A stretch of DNA of 64,000 bases. It comes from Chloranthus sessilifolius. Taxonomy: Eukaryota; Streptophyta; Magnoliopsida; Chloranthales; Chloranthaceae. The position numbers and the translations under genes were made by a program. Location: positions 81,813,765-81,877,764 of the forward strand of contig CM037588.1 in the NCBI GenBank assembly GCA_021018995.1, given 5' to 3'. Shown piece by piece: positions 34,241-45,699 of this stretch. Numbering within the stretch: position 1 is the stretch's first letter; every line of letters starts with the position of its first letter. The notes beneath the pieces were generated by a model that did not search any database, was not told where the DNA came from, and saw nothing but the letters and a program-made list of their open reading frames with translations.

Positions 34241-35480
34241 CACATCAGCTCCTTTGCTTGGTCTTATGAGGATATACCTGATCTGGACCTGAGTCTAGTG
34301 GAACATCTCTTAGTCCTAGAACCTGATGTAAAACCCATCAAGCAGAAGCTCCGAAAAAAGCATCCACAGACAGCGCTACAAGTCAAGGAGGAAGTTGACA
34401 AGCTACATAAAACCAAATTCATACGAGTCCTCCTCTACCCCAAATGGGTAGCAAATATAGTACCTGTCGCCAAGAAAGATGGCAGAATAATGGTATGTAT
34501 CGATTTCTGGAACTTCAACCAGGAATGCCCAAAAGATGACTTCCCGCTCCCTCACATCGACAATCAGGTCAACAATACTGTTGAACATGAGATGTTATCC
34601 TTAATGGATGGCTTCTCCGGATACAATCAGATCAAACTAGCAGAATCCGACCAAGAGAAAACTTCCTTCACTATGCCATGGGGAACCTACTGCTATGTCG
34701 TCACGCCTTTCGGGCTCAAGAACGTAGGAGCCACATATCAACGAGCCATGATGGACATCTTTCAAGACAGGATGCACAAGTGCTTGGAAGTCTACGTCGA
34801 CGACATATTAGTGAGGTCCCAGACTTGGGCAGGACATGCTGAAGCATTATGACTGGTATTACAGAGATCGGAGAAGTATCAACTAAAGATGAATCCGAAG
34901 AAATGCATGTTCGGAGTGACCTCCGAAAAACTACTGGGATTCATAGTTAGCATGCGAGGAATCGAGGTCAATCTAGTAAAGGTCAGAGCCATTCTCCAAA
35001 TTCCACCTCCTAGCAACATCAAACAATTATAAGGCCTGATAGGAAGACTATAATTTATCAATAAATTCATCTCCCAACACTCAGACAAATGCGATCCTCT
35101 CTACAGACTACTTAAAGGGAGAGTCGATTACATATGGGATGACCAGTGTCAGCAAGCCTTCGACAATATAAAGAAGTACCTCCTCAACACACCATTACCA
35201 TCACTGCCAATTCTCGAAAGACCCCTAATCCTCTATGTGTCAGCCAATGACAAGGCTATGGGAGTAATCCTTGGATAATATGAAGAAGATGGCAAGAGAG
35301 AGAAGGCCATTTACTACCTCAGTAGAATGATCGTCAAGTATAAACAAAAATACACACCAATAGAGAAGACATGCCTCGCACTATTATGGGCCTCGACGAA
35401 ATTGTGGCACTACTTCGGAGCACACAGGATAGTAGTTCTAATACATATGAACCCTCTGAAGTAAATCTTTGAGAGATTAA
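34241..35480 (+). pseudogene. Tat/Ogre-lineage reverse transcriptase and RNase H (fossil)
   Basis: RT motifs of the Tat lineage appear in order: KQKLRKKHPQTALQVKEEV, PKWVANIVPVAKKDGRIMVC, CPKDDFPLPHIDNQV, LSLMDGFSGYNQIKLA, YVVTPFGLKNVGATYQRAM and the catalytic YVDDILVRS (about 34793-34820). The thumb follows near 34870-34985, then RNase H with LYVSANDKAMGVILG and YTPIEKTCLALLWA (about 35234-35400). The reading is broken. The GLKN-GATYQRAM signature is what separates Tat/Ogre from chromoviruses here. Confidence 0.85.
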
Positions 35481-35750
35481 CAATGCTCGCACACGAAGTC
35501 GGCTGGCAAGTGAAACTGGAACTACCAATTGGGCTAGCAGCTGCCATGAACGGAGGGCAACCTACCTCAGGCAACTCCACAAAGAAAGAAGTTGATGTCG
35601 CAACCTTCAGATTCGAGAAATCACAGATCGACAATGGACAACCATGGTACTTCAATATATGGAACTTCCTGAAGTGTCGCAATATCCTCCCTCCTTACAC
35701 TACGAGGATTGAATGAAAGAAATTCGGAGCTGATGCGTAAGGTTCTACAT
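35481..35750 (+). pseudogene. Tat element: shortened linker in place of a second RNase H
   Basis: Tat-lineage elements usually carry a second, archaeal-like RNase H between RNase H and integrase. Here about 270 bp encode MLAHEVGWQVKLELPIGLAA and a tail DNGQPWYFNIWNFLKCRNIL. The tail matches the usual lead-in to integrase, so the second RNase H is not recognisable. Confidence 0.5.
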
Positions 35751-36915
35751 CATGGGCGAGACGCTATACAAAGAAGCCTTCACCAATGGAGTACTTCTGC
35801 GGTGTGTCACGATAGTCGAAGGACAATATATCATCCGAGAAGTGCACGCCAGTGCCTGTGGTGCCCACACTGGCAGACAGAGACTCACAGATCAAATTAT
35901 ATGACAAGGTTACTACTGGCCGACGATGACAAGGGATTACCACCTCCACGTCCGATGCTGTAAACAATGCCAAGAATATGCCGCACTCATCAAAGCCCCT
36001 TTAGTTTTATTGAATCTCATAACTTCACCATGGCCATTCTCAATGTGGGCCTTTGATGTCATCGGACCATTCACAGAGATGGTCAGGAATTCTCACAAGC
36101 ATGCCTTCATACTCACAGCGACCAAATATTACACCAAATGGGAAGAAGCCGAGTCATATGTCAGAATCCCTACTTCTACGCTCGTGAAGTTTATCATTCA
36201 GAACATCATCACCCACTTTGGAGTACCCAGGATGTTCGTCACTGACAACGAACCGCAATTCATTGCAGAGAAGACAAAGAGACTATGCAAAAGATACAGC
36301 ATCGACCTACATCACTCGTCACCATTCTATCCCCAGGGAAATGGACAAGTAGAGGCCACAAACAAAACTCTGATCCAAATTTTAAAACAGATAGTGGAGA
36401 AGAGCAATGGAGCTCACTGGCCTTAACGATTACCAGAAGCACTATGGGCCTATAGAACTTCTATTCGCACGGCCACTGGACAAACTCCTTATCTCTTCAC
36501 ATATGGGATGGAAGCAATCCTGCCTTACGATATACAAGTACCATCCCTATGTATCCAACTTGATGATGAGCTATCTCTAGATGAAAGGAGGATTGCTCTG
36601 CTCGCTGACCTAGAATAACTCGATGAGAAGCATCTAAGGGTAGCCGATCATTCTCAAGTATACCAAAGGAGGATGGCCAGAGCCTATGATAAGAAAGTCC
36701 TCGAGCAAACTTTTGAGAATGGAGAATTAGTCTTGAAGAAAATCATGCCTTCCAAACACGCCCATCCAAAAGGGACACTAAAATCAAACTAGGAAGGCCC
36801 ACACATTATAGCAGCCGCATGCCTAGGGAACGCATATAAGCTAGTGAACCAGGACGAGGAAGAACTCCCAAATCCCTGAAATGCCATGTACCTCAAGAAA
36901 TACTACCCTTAGCGT
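35751..36915 (+). pseudogene. Tat/Ogre-lineage integrase (fossil)
   Basis: The HHCC finger reads EVHASACGAHTGRQRLTDQI (about 35838-35900) and CCKQCQEYA (about 35950-35978). The catalytic core has MWAFDVIGPF, ILTATKYYTKWEEAE, FGVPRMFVTDNEPQF and SSPFYPQGNGQVEATNKTLI (about 36318-36378), that is, the D, D and E landmarks in proper order. The C-terminal part ends at WNAMYLKKYYP-like sequence (about 36870-36912), the usual end of Tat pol. Confidence 0.85.
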
Positions 36916-38340
36916 CATAATCATCGTATCCCGTAATCAGATACCTATATCTACCACCCCCGTAGTCATCGAGACTCATTCATTGGTCGTACACCTTCAT
37001 TTCCCAGGATACCCTTAAAGGCTTTCGACTCACTGCCTACCATCTCATTCGTGCGATTTGATCAAAAGGACTAGTGGAATACCTGACCTTTTCCAAAAGT
37101 ATAGGCAACACCCGATTCTCACCCCTTTCCCCAGCCATTGGAGGAGACGTTAGAGGACAGAAAATGAAGTTGTTAGGCTCAATCAACACTCATCATTCTT
37201 GTATCAGCAGGTTGCTTTTAGGAAAATATATTTACACATACATAACTGAGAGATAGAGAAATATGATGGGTGAACAAGTCAATGAGCCCGAGGAAGCATA
37301 ATCAAATCGTGAGGGCATTTCTGATAACCATACTAAGAAAGTATAAGCAAGTCGCGAGGGCATCCTTGGTGTCCCAATACTACTAGATATCGTCATAAGG
37401 TGGTGGGAGGAGGACAAACTCCTGCTAATCATAGAATAAGAAACTTTGATGGTACCAAAATATGGCAGAGAGCTCAATCATGACAACCCATACTCCCTGA
37501 GGAAAAGACTGTTACTTATCTCTTTTAGAAATTGTCAAATAGAAACTAATCCCTCACGACATTGAGCCTTATCCCATCTTTCACCCTTAATTTCTATTTT
37601 TCGGACAGTGAGTCAAAACCCTCCTAAGGTATCCCTAGATATGAAACCGAAAACCTGTGAATGACGACTGATGCGACCACTTACTATCTATCGCTGACCC
37701 TCTCGTACTGACTATGGGATAAGGTGATTACTACCGAAGGTAGAACCCTAGTGAATGACTGATATGGCTAAACGATCTCCCCCGATTCGGTAAACAATAT
37801 TAAGGAATTTCCATGACACTAATTCATCAAACGCACATGGCTCCTCATAAGCCCAAGTGCTCACAAAAATAAAAAATGCTCCATTGCACCTTGACACTGG
37901 GCATTTTTATTTCAAAAAAGGAGTCAGCTTGTGACCCATGCTTGTTCACAAACAGGTGTAGGATAATAAAGTTATCACCATAGGAAGATCACTGAAGATA
38001 CCACACTGCCTATTCCATCACGCTCCTACAGTGGGGCATTTTTTTTTTAGTTTTAGATTTTTCCTTGAGTTATTTGCTTTCCTTGTTGCATTATTTTCCC
38101 TTTCTTTTAATGAAAAATAGTAGTATAAAAAAAATGAAATAAAAAATTGATGATATAATGATCCATCTTTTATCACTAGACCTCAGTCTAAGACACAGCC
38201 CCCCTTGACAATCCGCAAGGGGAAAAATAAAATTACTAATAACTTTATCTTCATGTGCAGATATAGAGCAACCTTCAACTATTACTAGGCCAACTCAAAG
38301 AGCATCCAAGTCCCAATAGTAGGAGACGGTACCAAAGGCA
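36916..38340. other. Region downstream of Tat integrase; no gene
   Basis: No supported frame is present. Two ACA(C/G)TGGGGCATT-like tracts (37895-37905, 38027-38040) each precede T-rich runs. They resemble polypurine-type tracts common in Tat 3' regions but are not followed by an LTR terminus. The interval separates pol from the convergent antisense gene. Confidence 0.45.
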
Positions 38341-40300
38341 ACCAGTTAAACTACAGAAGGTAAAAAACAAAGAGAAGTAAAGCGAAGCCAGGTACATCTA
38401 AACCAGAAAGATCTTTTTATATATACCAAAATTTTCTTTACATCTGCCACCGAGGGCATACCCCCTTTATATGCAATGAACAAAAAAGAATAAAAATTCC
38501 CTACTCCCTCCGCTGCCTCTACAAGGATGCTCATCACACTCTCTAGCATCATCGACCTAAGGACTAGGAGCATGGTCCACAGAGGCCTCAACTGAGGCCT
38601 GGGGCATGAAGCCGGCCTCCTAGAGGAAGAAGGCCTAGCAACAAAACCTCCCTCACTCACTTGACTCGAGGCCCGTCGAGACTGGGAGCACAGAGGATCA
38701 AAGGCCTATGGGCCGAGTCTACCTGAGCATAAGCCCTCATACGCTCATGGGTCCCCCGATGGATCTCAGCCAGCGAGCCAGTAGCACTCGAGCCTGACCC
38801 AGGGAGGTGATCAAGCATCCCTCGTACTTTCCTCCTAACTCTCACCAGCTCATACTACAGTAGCTCGATCGTCGCCTGCATCCCAGCATGAGCTACAACT
38901 TGAGCGCTCTCTAACTCAACCGTCCGAGTCCACCGCTTGACCCACAAGTTCAGTCACCTCTTGCAGATGATAGTCAACAAAGTCGGACGAAATCTCCTAG
39001 ACCTCCTAACGAGCCAGGGCTCACTGCGTCTCCAAATGCGATCATTCTAGCTTCTAGCTCATGCACCTACATGCAAGCACGAAACTAAGAAAAGAAAAAA
39101 GAGCACCTATATGACGAAGTTAAGAGTAAGGAGGATATACCAACTCAGCGCGCTCCTGAAGAAGGCTCTTTACCGTCGCAGCAGTCATCGGATCAATAAC
39201 TGGTGCTAGAGGAGCCTCAGATGTGGATGACTACAACACAAATAAACAAACACATCAGATAACATTACGACTGAAAAATTGAAGCAAGAAATATAACTAC
39301 ACTAACTAAACATACCTGAGTAGGAATGGAGGTAGACTCCTGAGGAAGAGCCTCGGGGAGCGGAATCGAGTACCTCCTGCACAAGAGAAGAATAAACAAA
39401 CACATAACTTGTCAGATAATACACACATAAATTAATATACTATATCGGACTCTCAGGGTGTAAAGAGGCAACTGTAGCCTCCCGCGTCTGGAAGTCCTCA
39501 GCAACCTTACGCTTGAAATATACAACACCGTATTAGCATATTGCTAGATGAACTGAATGGAGCAACAACTTAGAAGACACAAGAAACTTACCCAGTGCTC
39601 CAGCTCAGCTCGAAGCTGAGCTGTCATGGGGTCCTCCTGACTTCATGACGTAGTTGAAGAAGAATCAAATGCTGGAATGGACACCCCAACACTCGATAAT
39701 TCTGACCTCTGTAATCATGACACATGACAAACGCATCAGAAGTGATAAAAATGATACTAACGAATAATAAAACCAAACCAATATAAACACTTACCAGTCG
39801 ATCAATCTTAGAATGCAGGGTAGCCTCTACCTCTCGACCAGCCTGCTATTGACCTCGCAGTAGCTTAATCATCGTCGCCTGGCTGGCGACCTCACCCTCC
39901 CTCTCAATCCGGCAAGCACAAAGGAAACCAAACAAAGAAATGACATTAAACTAACTAGAAACCAAACGAATACATGCTAACAATTAAAGCTAATAAACCA
40001 ACTCACCAAAGATCGTCGGGCCTCTGGCAGTTGAGCCCTCAACTCATCCTTTATAGCCCTGGCCTAGAAGACTGAGGTCGTCAGGGAGCGCAACATATCC
40101 TCATCAGGATAAGGAGTGCACCCTGTCTACTTCATCGCCCTATTGAGGGCATCAAACGCTCCATGAATGCTCTCATCGAGGTGGCCCTACTCTAACACGG
40201 CTAACCTCTCTCTCAATGTTGAGCCCGACTCAGGATTGCCGACCGCGAAAGAGCCGCTCCCATGAAAGGGATGTGTAAAGTGCCGACCACTGCCGAGCTC

Positions 40301-40627
40301 CTAGAACCACCTCATAAACTCACGGGTATCCGCCTCATCGCGTGCCCTTGTCACCCTGACCCCCTCGACTATGAAATTAGCAATCTGAGCCTCCATCTTC
40401 GACATGAAGTTTCGACCAGGGGGGTCAGTCATCCTCTTTGGCACTCTGTGGCGAATCTCGAAGGGGATTCCCTGAGGGAGCCCCAGCTGTCGAGCTTCCC
40501 GAGAAAGGTGGATACGCTCCACCTTCTCAAAGCAATGGACCCAGATGTCTACGTCGAAGAAGCATCGGCTAGACTGTATCACTGGCTGCTTGACATCCTC
40601 CCCCACTGCATAGGGCCTCCAAATCAC
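40301..40627 (-). pseudogene. C-terminal PMD exon of the antisense gene
   Basis: The exon begins after the intron ending at 40628 and reads IWRPYAVGEDVKQPVIQSSR, then FDVDIWVHCFEKVERIHL and REARQLGLPQGIPFEIRHRV. In PMD proteins the corresponding segment is VP-IC-E-VE-H-PDRV-RQFG--Q-IP. It is the best conserved piece of the gene. Confidence 0.75.
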
Positions 40628-41019
40628 CTATAGCTAGAAACAAAGAAATAATCATCAGTAAATCCAAAACCCGAGAAGCTAAGACATTGACAATGTAAAT
40701 AACACATACCTGCCCTGCATGCATGTCCTCAAAGAGACCTCACACAGTTTGCAAGTCTAAAGGCTGACGACAATGCCCCAATGCCCTCTGCCACATGTGC
40801 ATCAGTGGGAATCCGCCATAATCTGCATTCGTAGGAAGGCGAAATGGTCATACACCCAGAACTAAACACACAAATACTGAAACCATCATTAAGATGAAAG
40901 ACTAAACAACTAAGATAATGTCGAAGCCAACGACAAACCAAGACTCACAGGAAGGAAAGGGAGGAAACCTCCGATGGTGTGGCAACACCTCTCCCTCTAC
41001 GACACAGCTGCTTGTAAAT

Positions 41020-43287
41020 TGTTGAGCAATGAAAAATACCTTTTTTCACCTCCTAACCTGACCTTTGATGGACCTTTGAGTAAACTAATAAAGTATTTTG
41101 AGTGTGTTTTATAGATAAGCAATAAATTGTAGTCTTAGTGCAGGCAGCCCTCTAAAAATGCCAAAGAATAGACTTGCTGCCTCAACTTGTGCTTATGTAG
41201 CCTAAAACCAGTCTTCAAGCAGTCCGCAGAGCCTCAGAGCTCTATGGTAATGACATGTGTCCACATGGGCACACATGGGAGCAAGACCAGCTGCATCTGA
41301 TGAGGATTGAACCCACCAAGAAGCTACTATGTGCTGACAGATGAACGATAGCACCCCAAGAAAGTGTGTAAGCTGTGGAAGCAAGGAAAAGAAGATCTCA
41401 AGCATTTAACTCAACCCGTCAAGAGGTTCTAGAGAGAAAAGTCAAGCTGTCGAGAGGTTCCATGAACCTATCGAGAGGATCTGAGGGTGTACTTGAACCT
41501 GTTGAGGAGTTAAAGTTGAAGAAAGTAAGCTGTTGAGAGGTTTTGAAGTTGGTTTATAACCTGTCAAGTGGTATTGAGGAGGAAAAGTAAAGCTATCGAC
41601 AAGTTGACACAACCTAGCAAAGGGTCTGAGGTGCAGCAGAAGATCCTATCGAGAGGATACCTAGAGGTGCAGGGGAGCTCGCGAGGTTCCAACTACATGT
41701 CAAAAGGTTCCCCTGAACCTATCGAGCAGTGCAAGACATCCTGTCGATGCCTTACCTAAAGCTTTGTTCAATTACACGAGGTTGAGCCACTTATCGAGAA
41801 GTTGAGCAGATCCTGTCGAAAGCTCAATGGAAAAAATAAAAGAAGCTGACAAAATTTTCAATAGCCTGTCGAGAGGATGTAAGGAGCACCGAAAAAAGGA
41901 AAGAATTCATGTCAATCTTGTCGAGAACTTACCTGAACCTCTCGAGAAGTCACTCAACCTATCAAAATACACATCAAATGGACTCAGAACCTGTCGAGAG
42001 GTTCCCTGAACCTCTTGACACTTGATTTGGGAACTTCTCACTTCCAGCCACTACTGCTGCCAACTCTAGAGTTCTGTGCACGAGTTCTAAGGCATGTTAA
42101 TGACCCTTAGGGGTATTTTTGGAACACAATTGGTCGCAAAGGGGAACCCTCTAACTTCATCACATGTACTTACCAGTTTTGGACCAATGGGAGAAGGGCT
42201 TCTAGAAGAGAAATCAGCCACATCAGCAGCTGGGAATAACTGAAATATTCCCTTAAGCTCTAATTGGCTAAAACAAATTTGAGGATAGAGGGGAAGATTA
42301 TAAATGGCTGAGAAGTTGCACAAATGAACTATCCAGAAATTGAGAGAACTAGAGCCAAATTCGAATTTCACTCTTCCCTCCAAAATCCCTTCTCTCTTTC
42401 TTCTTCTCTCATTCTCTCCTTAGCCAATTATGGTTGGCTAAACCCCTTCAGTAGCTAGGGTGAGGTTGAGAGCTATAAAATTGAGAGGTTCAAAGCTTTG
42501 CATATGGATTGTATGTTGCACAGATTGCATATCTGAGTACAATTGGACTGTAAGTTGTATTGATTCAGTAATTATGGGTTATAAAGTTGATTTTGATCTA
42601 TAGGTCTCTTGTTTGCATTTGATTTCCCTATATTAATTCTCCCTGTAGATGCTTGAGCTTGTAGCCTTGCATCCACAACATCTGTAATAGCTTACTTGTT
42701 CCAATTAAGATCCTTGAATTAGAGGAATCTCTGGGATGATTTGTAACCATTCAAGGGGACAAATCATAGCCTTAGAATTACTCCAATTCTCTAGTCTAGG
42801 TTAGATTCTTATACCTTGCATCTTAGCTTGTAGCCAGATGAAGGATTGTTGCAAATCAATTCTATGCATTGCCTTTGAACCAATTGATTTTCAGTGAATA
42901 CTAAAATCCCTAGCTGCTATTCTCCACCTTTTTATTTTAATCCTTTTTCTTAAACCTGAGTTTCAATCAGTTCTGGATCACTTGCTGTTATCTTTAATTT
43001 TCTATAGTTTTATAAAGTGACAACTCTTAAAACCTCTCCTTTTTCCTATTTTGGCTTTGTTTTAAACTAGGATAGGCTAGAGTGTCAGATCTATTAGAGA
43101 TATTGGGATTTACCCCATTTTAAAGCACATTTCCCTGTGGACCTACCCTCACTTACCCCTTAAAGCTTGCTGCAACAACCCTGGTTCTTGCAGGACTGGT
43201 TGCTTACCTTGATCCCATTTCTTTGTGATTTAGCCTTTTAATTTGCTATTTTAACTCTTTAATAATTATAAGGTAAGCACCTCAACA
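41020..43287 (+). mobile_element. LTR-only insertion, family C1, inside the PMD gene
   Basis: The 2268-bp insert has TGTTGAG...CTCAACA ends, an LTR-like layout and no coding region. It includes a TATA box (TATAAAAT, 42474) and a CCCTGTGGACCTACCCTCAC block near the 3' end (43132-43155) that is common in plant gypsy LTRs. The flanks TAAAT (41015-41019) and TAGAG (43288-43292) could be a decayed 5-bp duplication. It cuts the PMD core between SCGAAALVYLY and KQLCRRG. It is related to the insertion at 45478-47891 and is best read as a solo LTR. Confidence 0.75.
41400..42025. repeat. Array of near-palindromic CCTGTCGAGAGGTTC motifs in LTR C1
   Basis: Roughly twenty degenerate copies of (GAA)CCTGTCGAGAGGTTC occur, whose full form reads nearly the same on both strands around a TCGA core. 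The array lies upstream of the LTR TATA box at 42474. Confidence 0.8.
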
Positions 43288-43522
43288 TAGAGGTACACCA
43301 ATGCCGCTGCACCACAAGAGTTAGTAGGGACTCGCTCTAAATTCCCAAGAAGTGTAAGAAATAACCTGGTGACAAACCCCGGGTGGAAGAAGAAATGAGC
43401 ATTGCCTTGAGGAAGTGCATCAAGAATGCTCGGAGCACTCGGTCCGTCGCCACTCTGGCTCCACCACAGGCTCTCGGCATGCCATCGCCTCACAACGCGC
43501 CTGGAATGACACTCTCAGCTCC

Positions 43523-44024
43523 GAGTGGGGTCTCGAAGGGACAAAGCCACTAGAGAACGTATCAAAGAACCAGGTGACATGGACCACTCTTGATCCAGAT
43601 CCGCTGAAAAGATATGCGACTATAAGAATCTCCTCGCATACTGCCAAATAGTCCACCTCCATCTGACTAGTCATCGGCTCCCCCCAGAATTTGAGTCCGG
43701 TAATGCGGACCCAGTCCTTTGGGGTTTGTAGCAACATCCCAACTAGAAAGAGCAGTGCCTACTACTCCTCCCTCCACCAACTGGCTATCAGCACTGCTCT
43801 TCCCAATAGGGATGTTGCTACTGACCCCAGAGGACTGAGTCCACATTGCCGGACTCAGATTCTAGGGGGAGCCGGTGACCAGTCAGATGGAGGGGGACTA
43901 TCTGGCAGTATGCGGGGAGATTCTTAGAGTCACATATCTTTTCATCAGATTTGGATCAAGAGTGGTCCGTGTCACCCAGTTCTTTGATACGTTCGCTAAT
44001 GGCTTTGTTCCTCCGAGACGCCAC
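43523..44024. repeat. Inverted duplication inside the PMD gene (long hairpin)
   Basis: The left arm 43523-43758 and right arm 43791-44024 are inverted copies of one PMD segment separated by a 32-nt loop (43759-43790). The innermost pairing is AGAGCAGTGC / GCACTGCTCT. Matching blocks extend outward through GATGTTGCTAC, CAGATGGAGG, TATGCG(A/G)GGAGATTCTTA, TTTGGATCAAGAGTGGTC and TTCTTTGATACGTTC. The arms look about 85% identical by eye. Because of this both strands can be read as PMD-like in this interval, the plus-strand reading at 43875 being the duplicated copy. RNA from either strand would fold back on itself. Confidence 0.85.
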
Positions 44025-44511
44025 TTAAGTAGAATCAGCCCAAAACTGAAAGACACTGACTATGCCCGCTGGAACTCAGGCAGAGCACGATATCAAGCAT
44101 GGGACTCCAACCACGCAGTGCTGATAGCCAACATCGGGGGCTCCTAACAAATGATAAACAGAAAATGAGAAGAAAACAAAATAAGGCTAATACCTACAAC
44201 TACGCTAAAACTAACAAGAGCTATAAACAACAAACAAACCTAATCCTAATAAGATAAAGTGATAAAACATATGACTACAAACATAAATGATAACCTACGA
44301 GAAGTACACAAAACATGATAAAATTAAGACAGAACAAGAAAATAAACATGACCTAAAGATAAATACAAATATGATGCATGAATGTGCATGCACACTACAC
44401 TAGATGCATGTTCGACATAAATTAAAAAGGGTTTCTAGATCCTAAGAAGTCTACGTCATAACCTAAATGCCTAAGTAATAAAAGAAGACTCTTACTCATG
44501 GGTACCTACCT

Positions 44512-44755
44512 AGTCTCGCGCAAGGAACTCCTCCAATGGGATGTGCATCGCACCCGCACCCTGACGCGAAGCAACATCGTCGTCCTCGTCCTCAACACCC
44601 TCAGGGGCGTCCTCCCGGACCACCACCTCCACATCATCGTCCACCACGGCATCAACGTCGGTACGAACCTTAGAAGCCTCACCGACCTCCCCCTCCATCA
44701 TTCGCTCCATCTCTGAAGCAATCGTGTAAAGTCGATCACTGCCCTCTGACTCCAT
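44512..44755 (-). pseudogene. First exon of the antisense PMD gene
   Basis: ATG at 44755 is the first in-frame Met after the TATA box at 44925-44932. The exon encodes a strongly acidic segment (VVDDDVEVVV; GVEDEDDDVA), ends at EEFLARD and is followed by GTAGGTACC, a plausible donor at 44509. The acidic leader is not part of the PMD fold. Confidence 0.55.
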
Positions 44756-44924
44756 TTCAAATCAAAAAGCTTGAAAAACTAAGAAGAACGGAAGCAATTG
44801 CACTATAAACGGATGGACGGATTGCGAAATATTATAAAAACAGGAGAATCAAGGCACTAGGAAGCAGGGAAGCAGAGAATCGAGAAAAAACCAGAAAGCA
44901 TGGACAAAAAAGAGGACTTTTTAG

Positions 44925-44932
44925 CTTATATA
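44925..44932 (-). promoter_or_regulatory. TATA box of the antisense PMD gene
   Basis: The minus strand reads CTCTATATAAGCTAAAAAG. The box lies about 170 bp upstream of the ATG at 44755 and directly borders the GCGC-motif array (44935-45270) on its upstream side. Confidence 0.6.
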
Positions 44933-44934
44933 GA

Positions 44935-45270
44935 GTGCGCGCCAAATATGCGCCCTGACACAAGCGCGCAATTGAATAATGCGCCCATACACCAACGTAT
45001 AATCTGAGTTGCGCGCGCTAGACAGGGCGCACAATCAAACCGTCGCCCACCCAAAATTAGATTTCATGCCCGCCACTAGGCGCGCAATTTGAAAGGTCAC
45101 CCGCCCAATGACCAGGTGACGCTTTCACTACGCGCATGGTTTGGGGCGCATAATCGATTACGCGCACACATTAGGACGCGTAATATCCCCACTGGCTCCT
45201 CACTCATGCCCACCCGACCAGGCGTGCAATAGAATTATGCGCCCTGTGACCTGTGCGCAATTACCCAGGC
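44935..45270. repeat. Array of (G)GCGCGCAAT / ATTACGCGCC motifs upstream of the PMD promoter
   Basis: About a dozen copies of a CpG-rich motif in both orientations occur, such as AAGCGCGCAATTG, AATGCGCCC, GGGCGCACAAT, GATTACGCGCAC and GGACGCGTAAT. The array lies between the minus-strand TATA (44925-44932) and a plus-strand TATAAAAA (45272). The same motif fills the LTR starting at 54625 (54830-55305), which suggests that both belong to one Tat family. Confidence 0.75.
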
Positions 45271-45477
45271 ATATAAAAAATATATATATATATATATACC
45301 TGGCTACAGCAGCCAGGGGTGAGCCCATATACTTGGGCACTCACACTAGACAGTACCCACAACATGCACACACACACTCTGACCTAAGCCCATACGCTCA
45401 AACAAAAAATAAAATAAAAAATTCACCCATACCCCCACGCACTTGAACAATTAAACCCGTCAAAGCCCATCAAAACC
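45271..45477. other. Short interval with (TA)n and a small hairpin
   Basis: ATATAAAAAATATATATATA (45271-45297) is followed by CCTGGCTACAGCAGCCAGG (45300-45318), a perfect 7-bp stem. The rest is C/A-rich and non-coding and ends at the target duplication AAACC (45473-45477). Confidence 0.45.
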
Positions 45478-45699
45478 TGTTAAGACTTGAAAAGTACAAC
45501 TTTTCACCCCTTAACTTAATCTCTGTTAGACCCTTAGTCATTTAATAAATATGTGTTAAGCCCATTTTGTAGGTATTAAGCAGCTGCTGCAGATAAGGCC
45601 CTAACCATGCCAACAAGCCTACTTTTGCCACAGAAGTTCCTCAGAAGAAAGGAAGTTGGACCCAGACAGAGAATTGGCTGCAGCTTAGGCAAAGCACAA

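Larger units (their letters stand above)
38346..44755 (-). pseudogene. Antisense multi-exon plant mobile domain (PMD) gene carried by the Tat element (interrupted)
   Basis: On the minus strand an ATG at 44755 opens an acidic first exon (MESEGSDRLYTIASEMERMM; EEFLARD at its end). The PMD core follows: MLAISTAWLESHA, LLQTPKDWVRITGLKFWGEP, NAHFFFHPGFVTRLFLTLLG, SCGAAALVYLY and YKQLCRRGRGVA. The typical C-terminal PMD block comes next (SSRCFFDVDIWVHCFEKVER; REARQLGLPQGIPFEIRHRV), then coiled-coil-like tail exons. Visible GT-AG introns are 44509-44144, 40948-40862, 40709-40628, 39794-39709, 39591-39506, 39440-39377, 39315-39231 and 39140-39067; another starts at 40006. Most are 64-87 nt. An LTR insertion (41020-43287) splits the core. 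PMD proteins (MAIN/MAIL1 family) act in plant transposon silencing and gene expression, and PMD genes occur inside some plant retroelements. This copy is decayed. Confidence 0.75.

Noticed and set aside
37895-38040. Two GGGGCATT tracts as the polypurine tract of the Tat element
   Set aside because: Neither is followed by a TGTAGACACC-type LTR start; the tract at 54612-54624 fits better.
43875-44147. Plus-strand open frame with PMD-like sequence
   Set aside because: It is the inverted-duplicate arm of the minus-strand PMD exon followed by the antisense of another exon, not a separate gene.
45300-45318. Perfect 7-bp stem hairpin CCTGGCT...AGCCAGG as a terminator or regulatory element
   Set aside because: Too small and isolated; intrinsic terminators are not expected for plant RNA polymerase II, and no copies were noticed elsewhere in the window.
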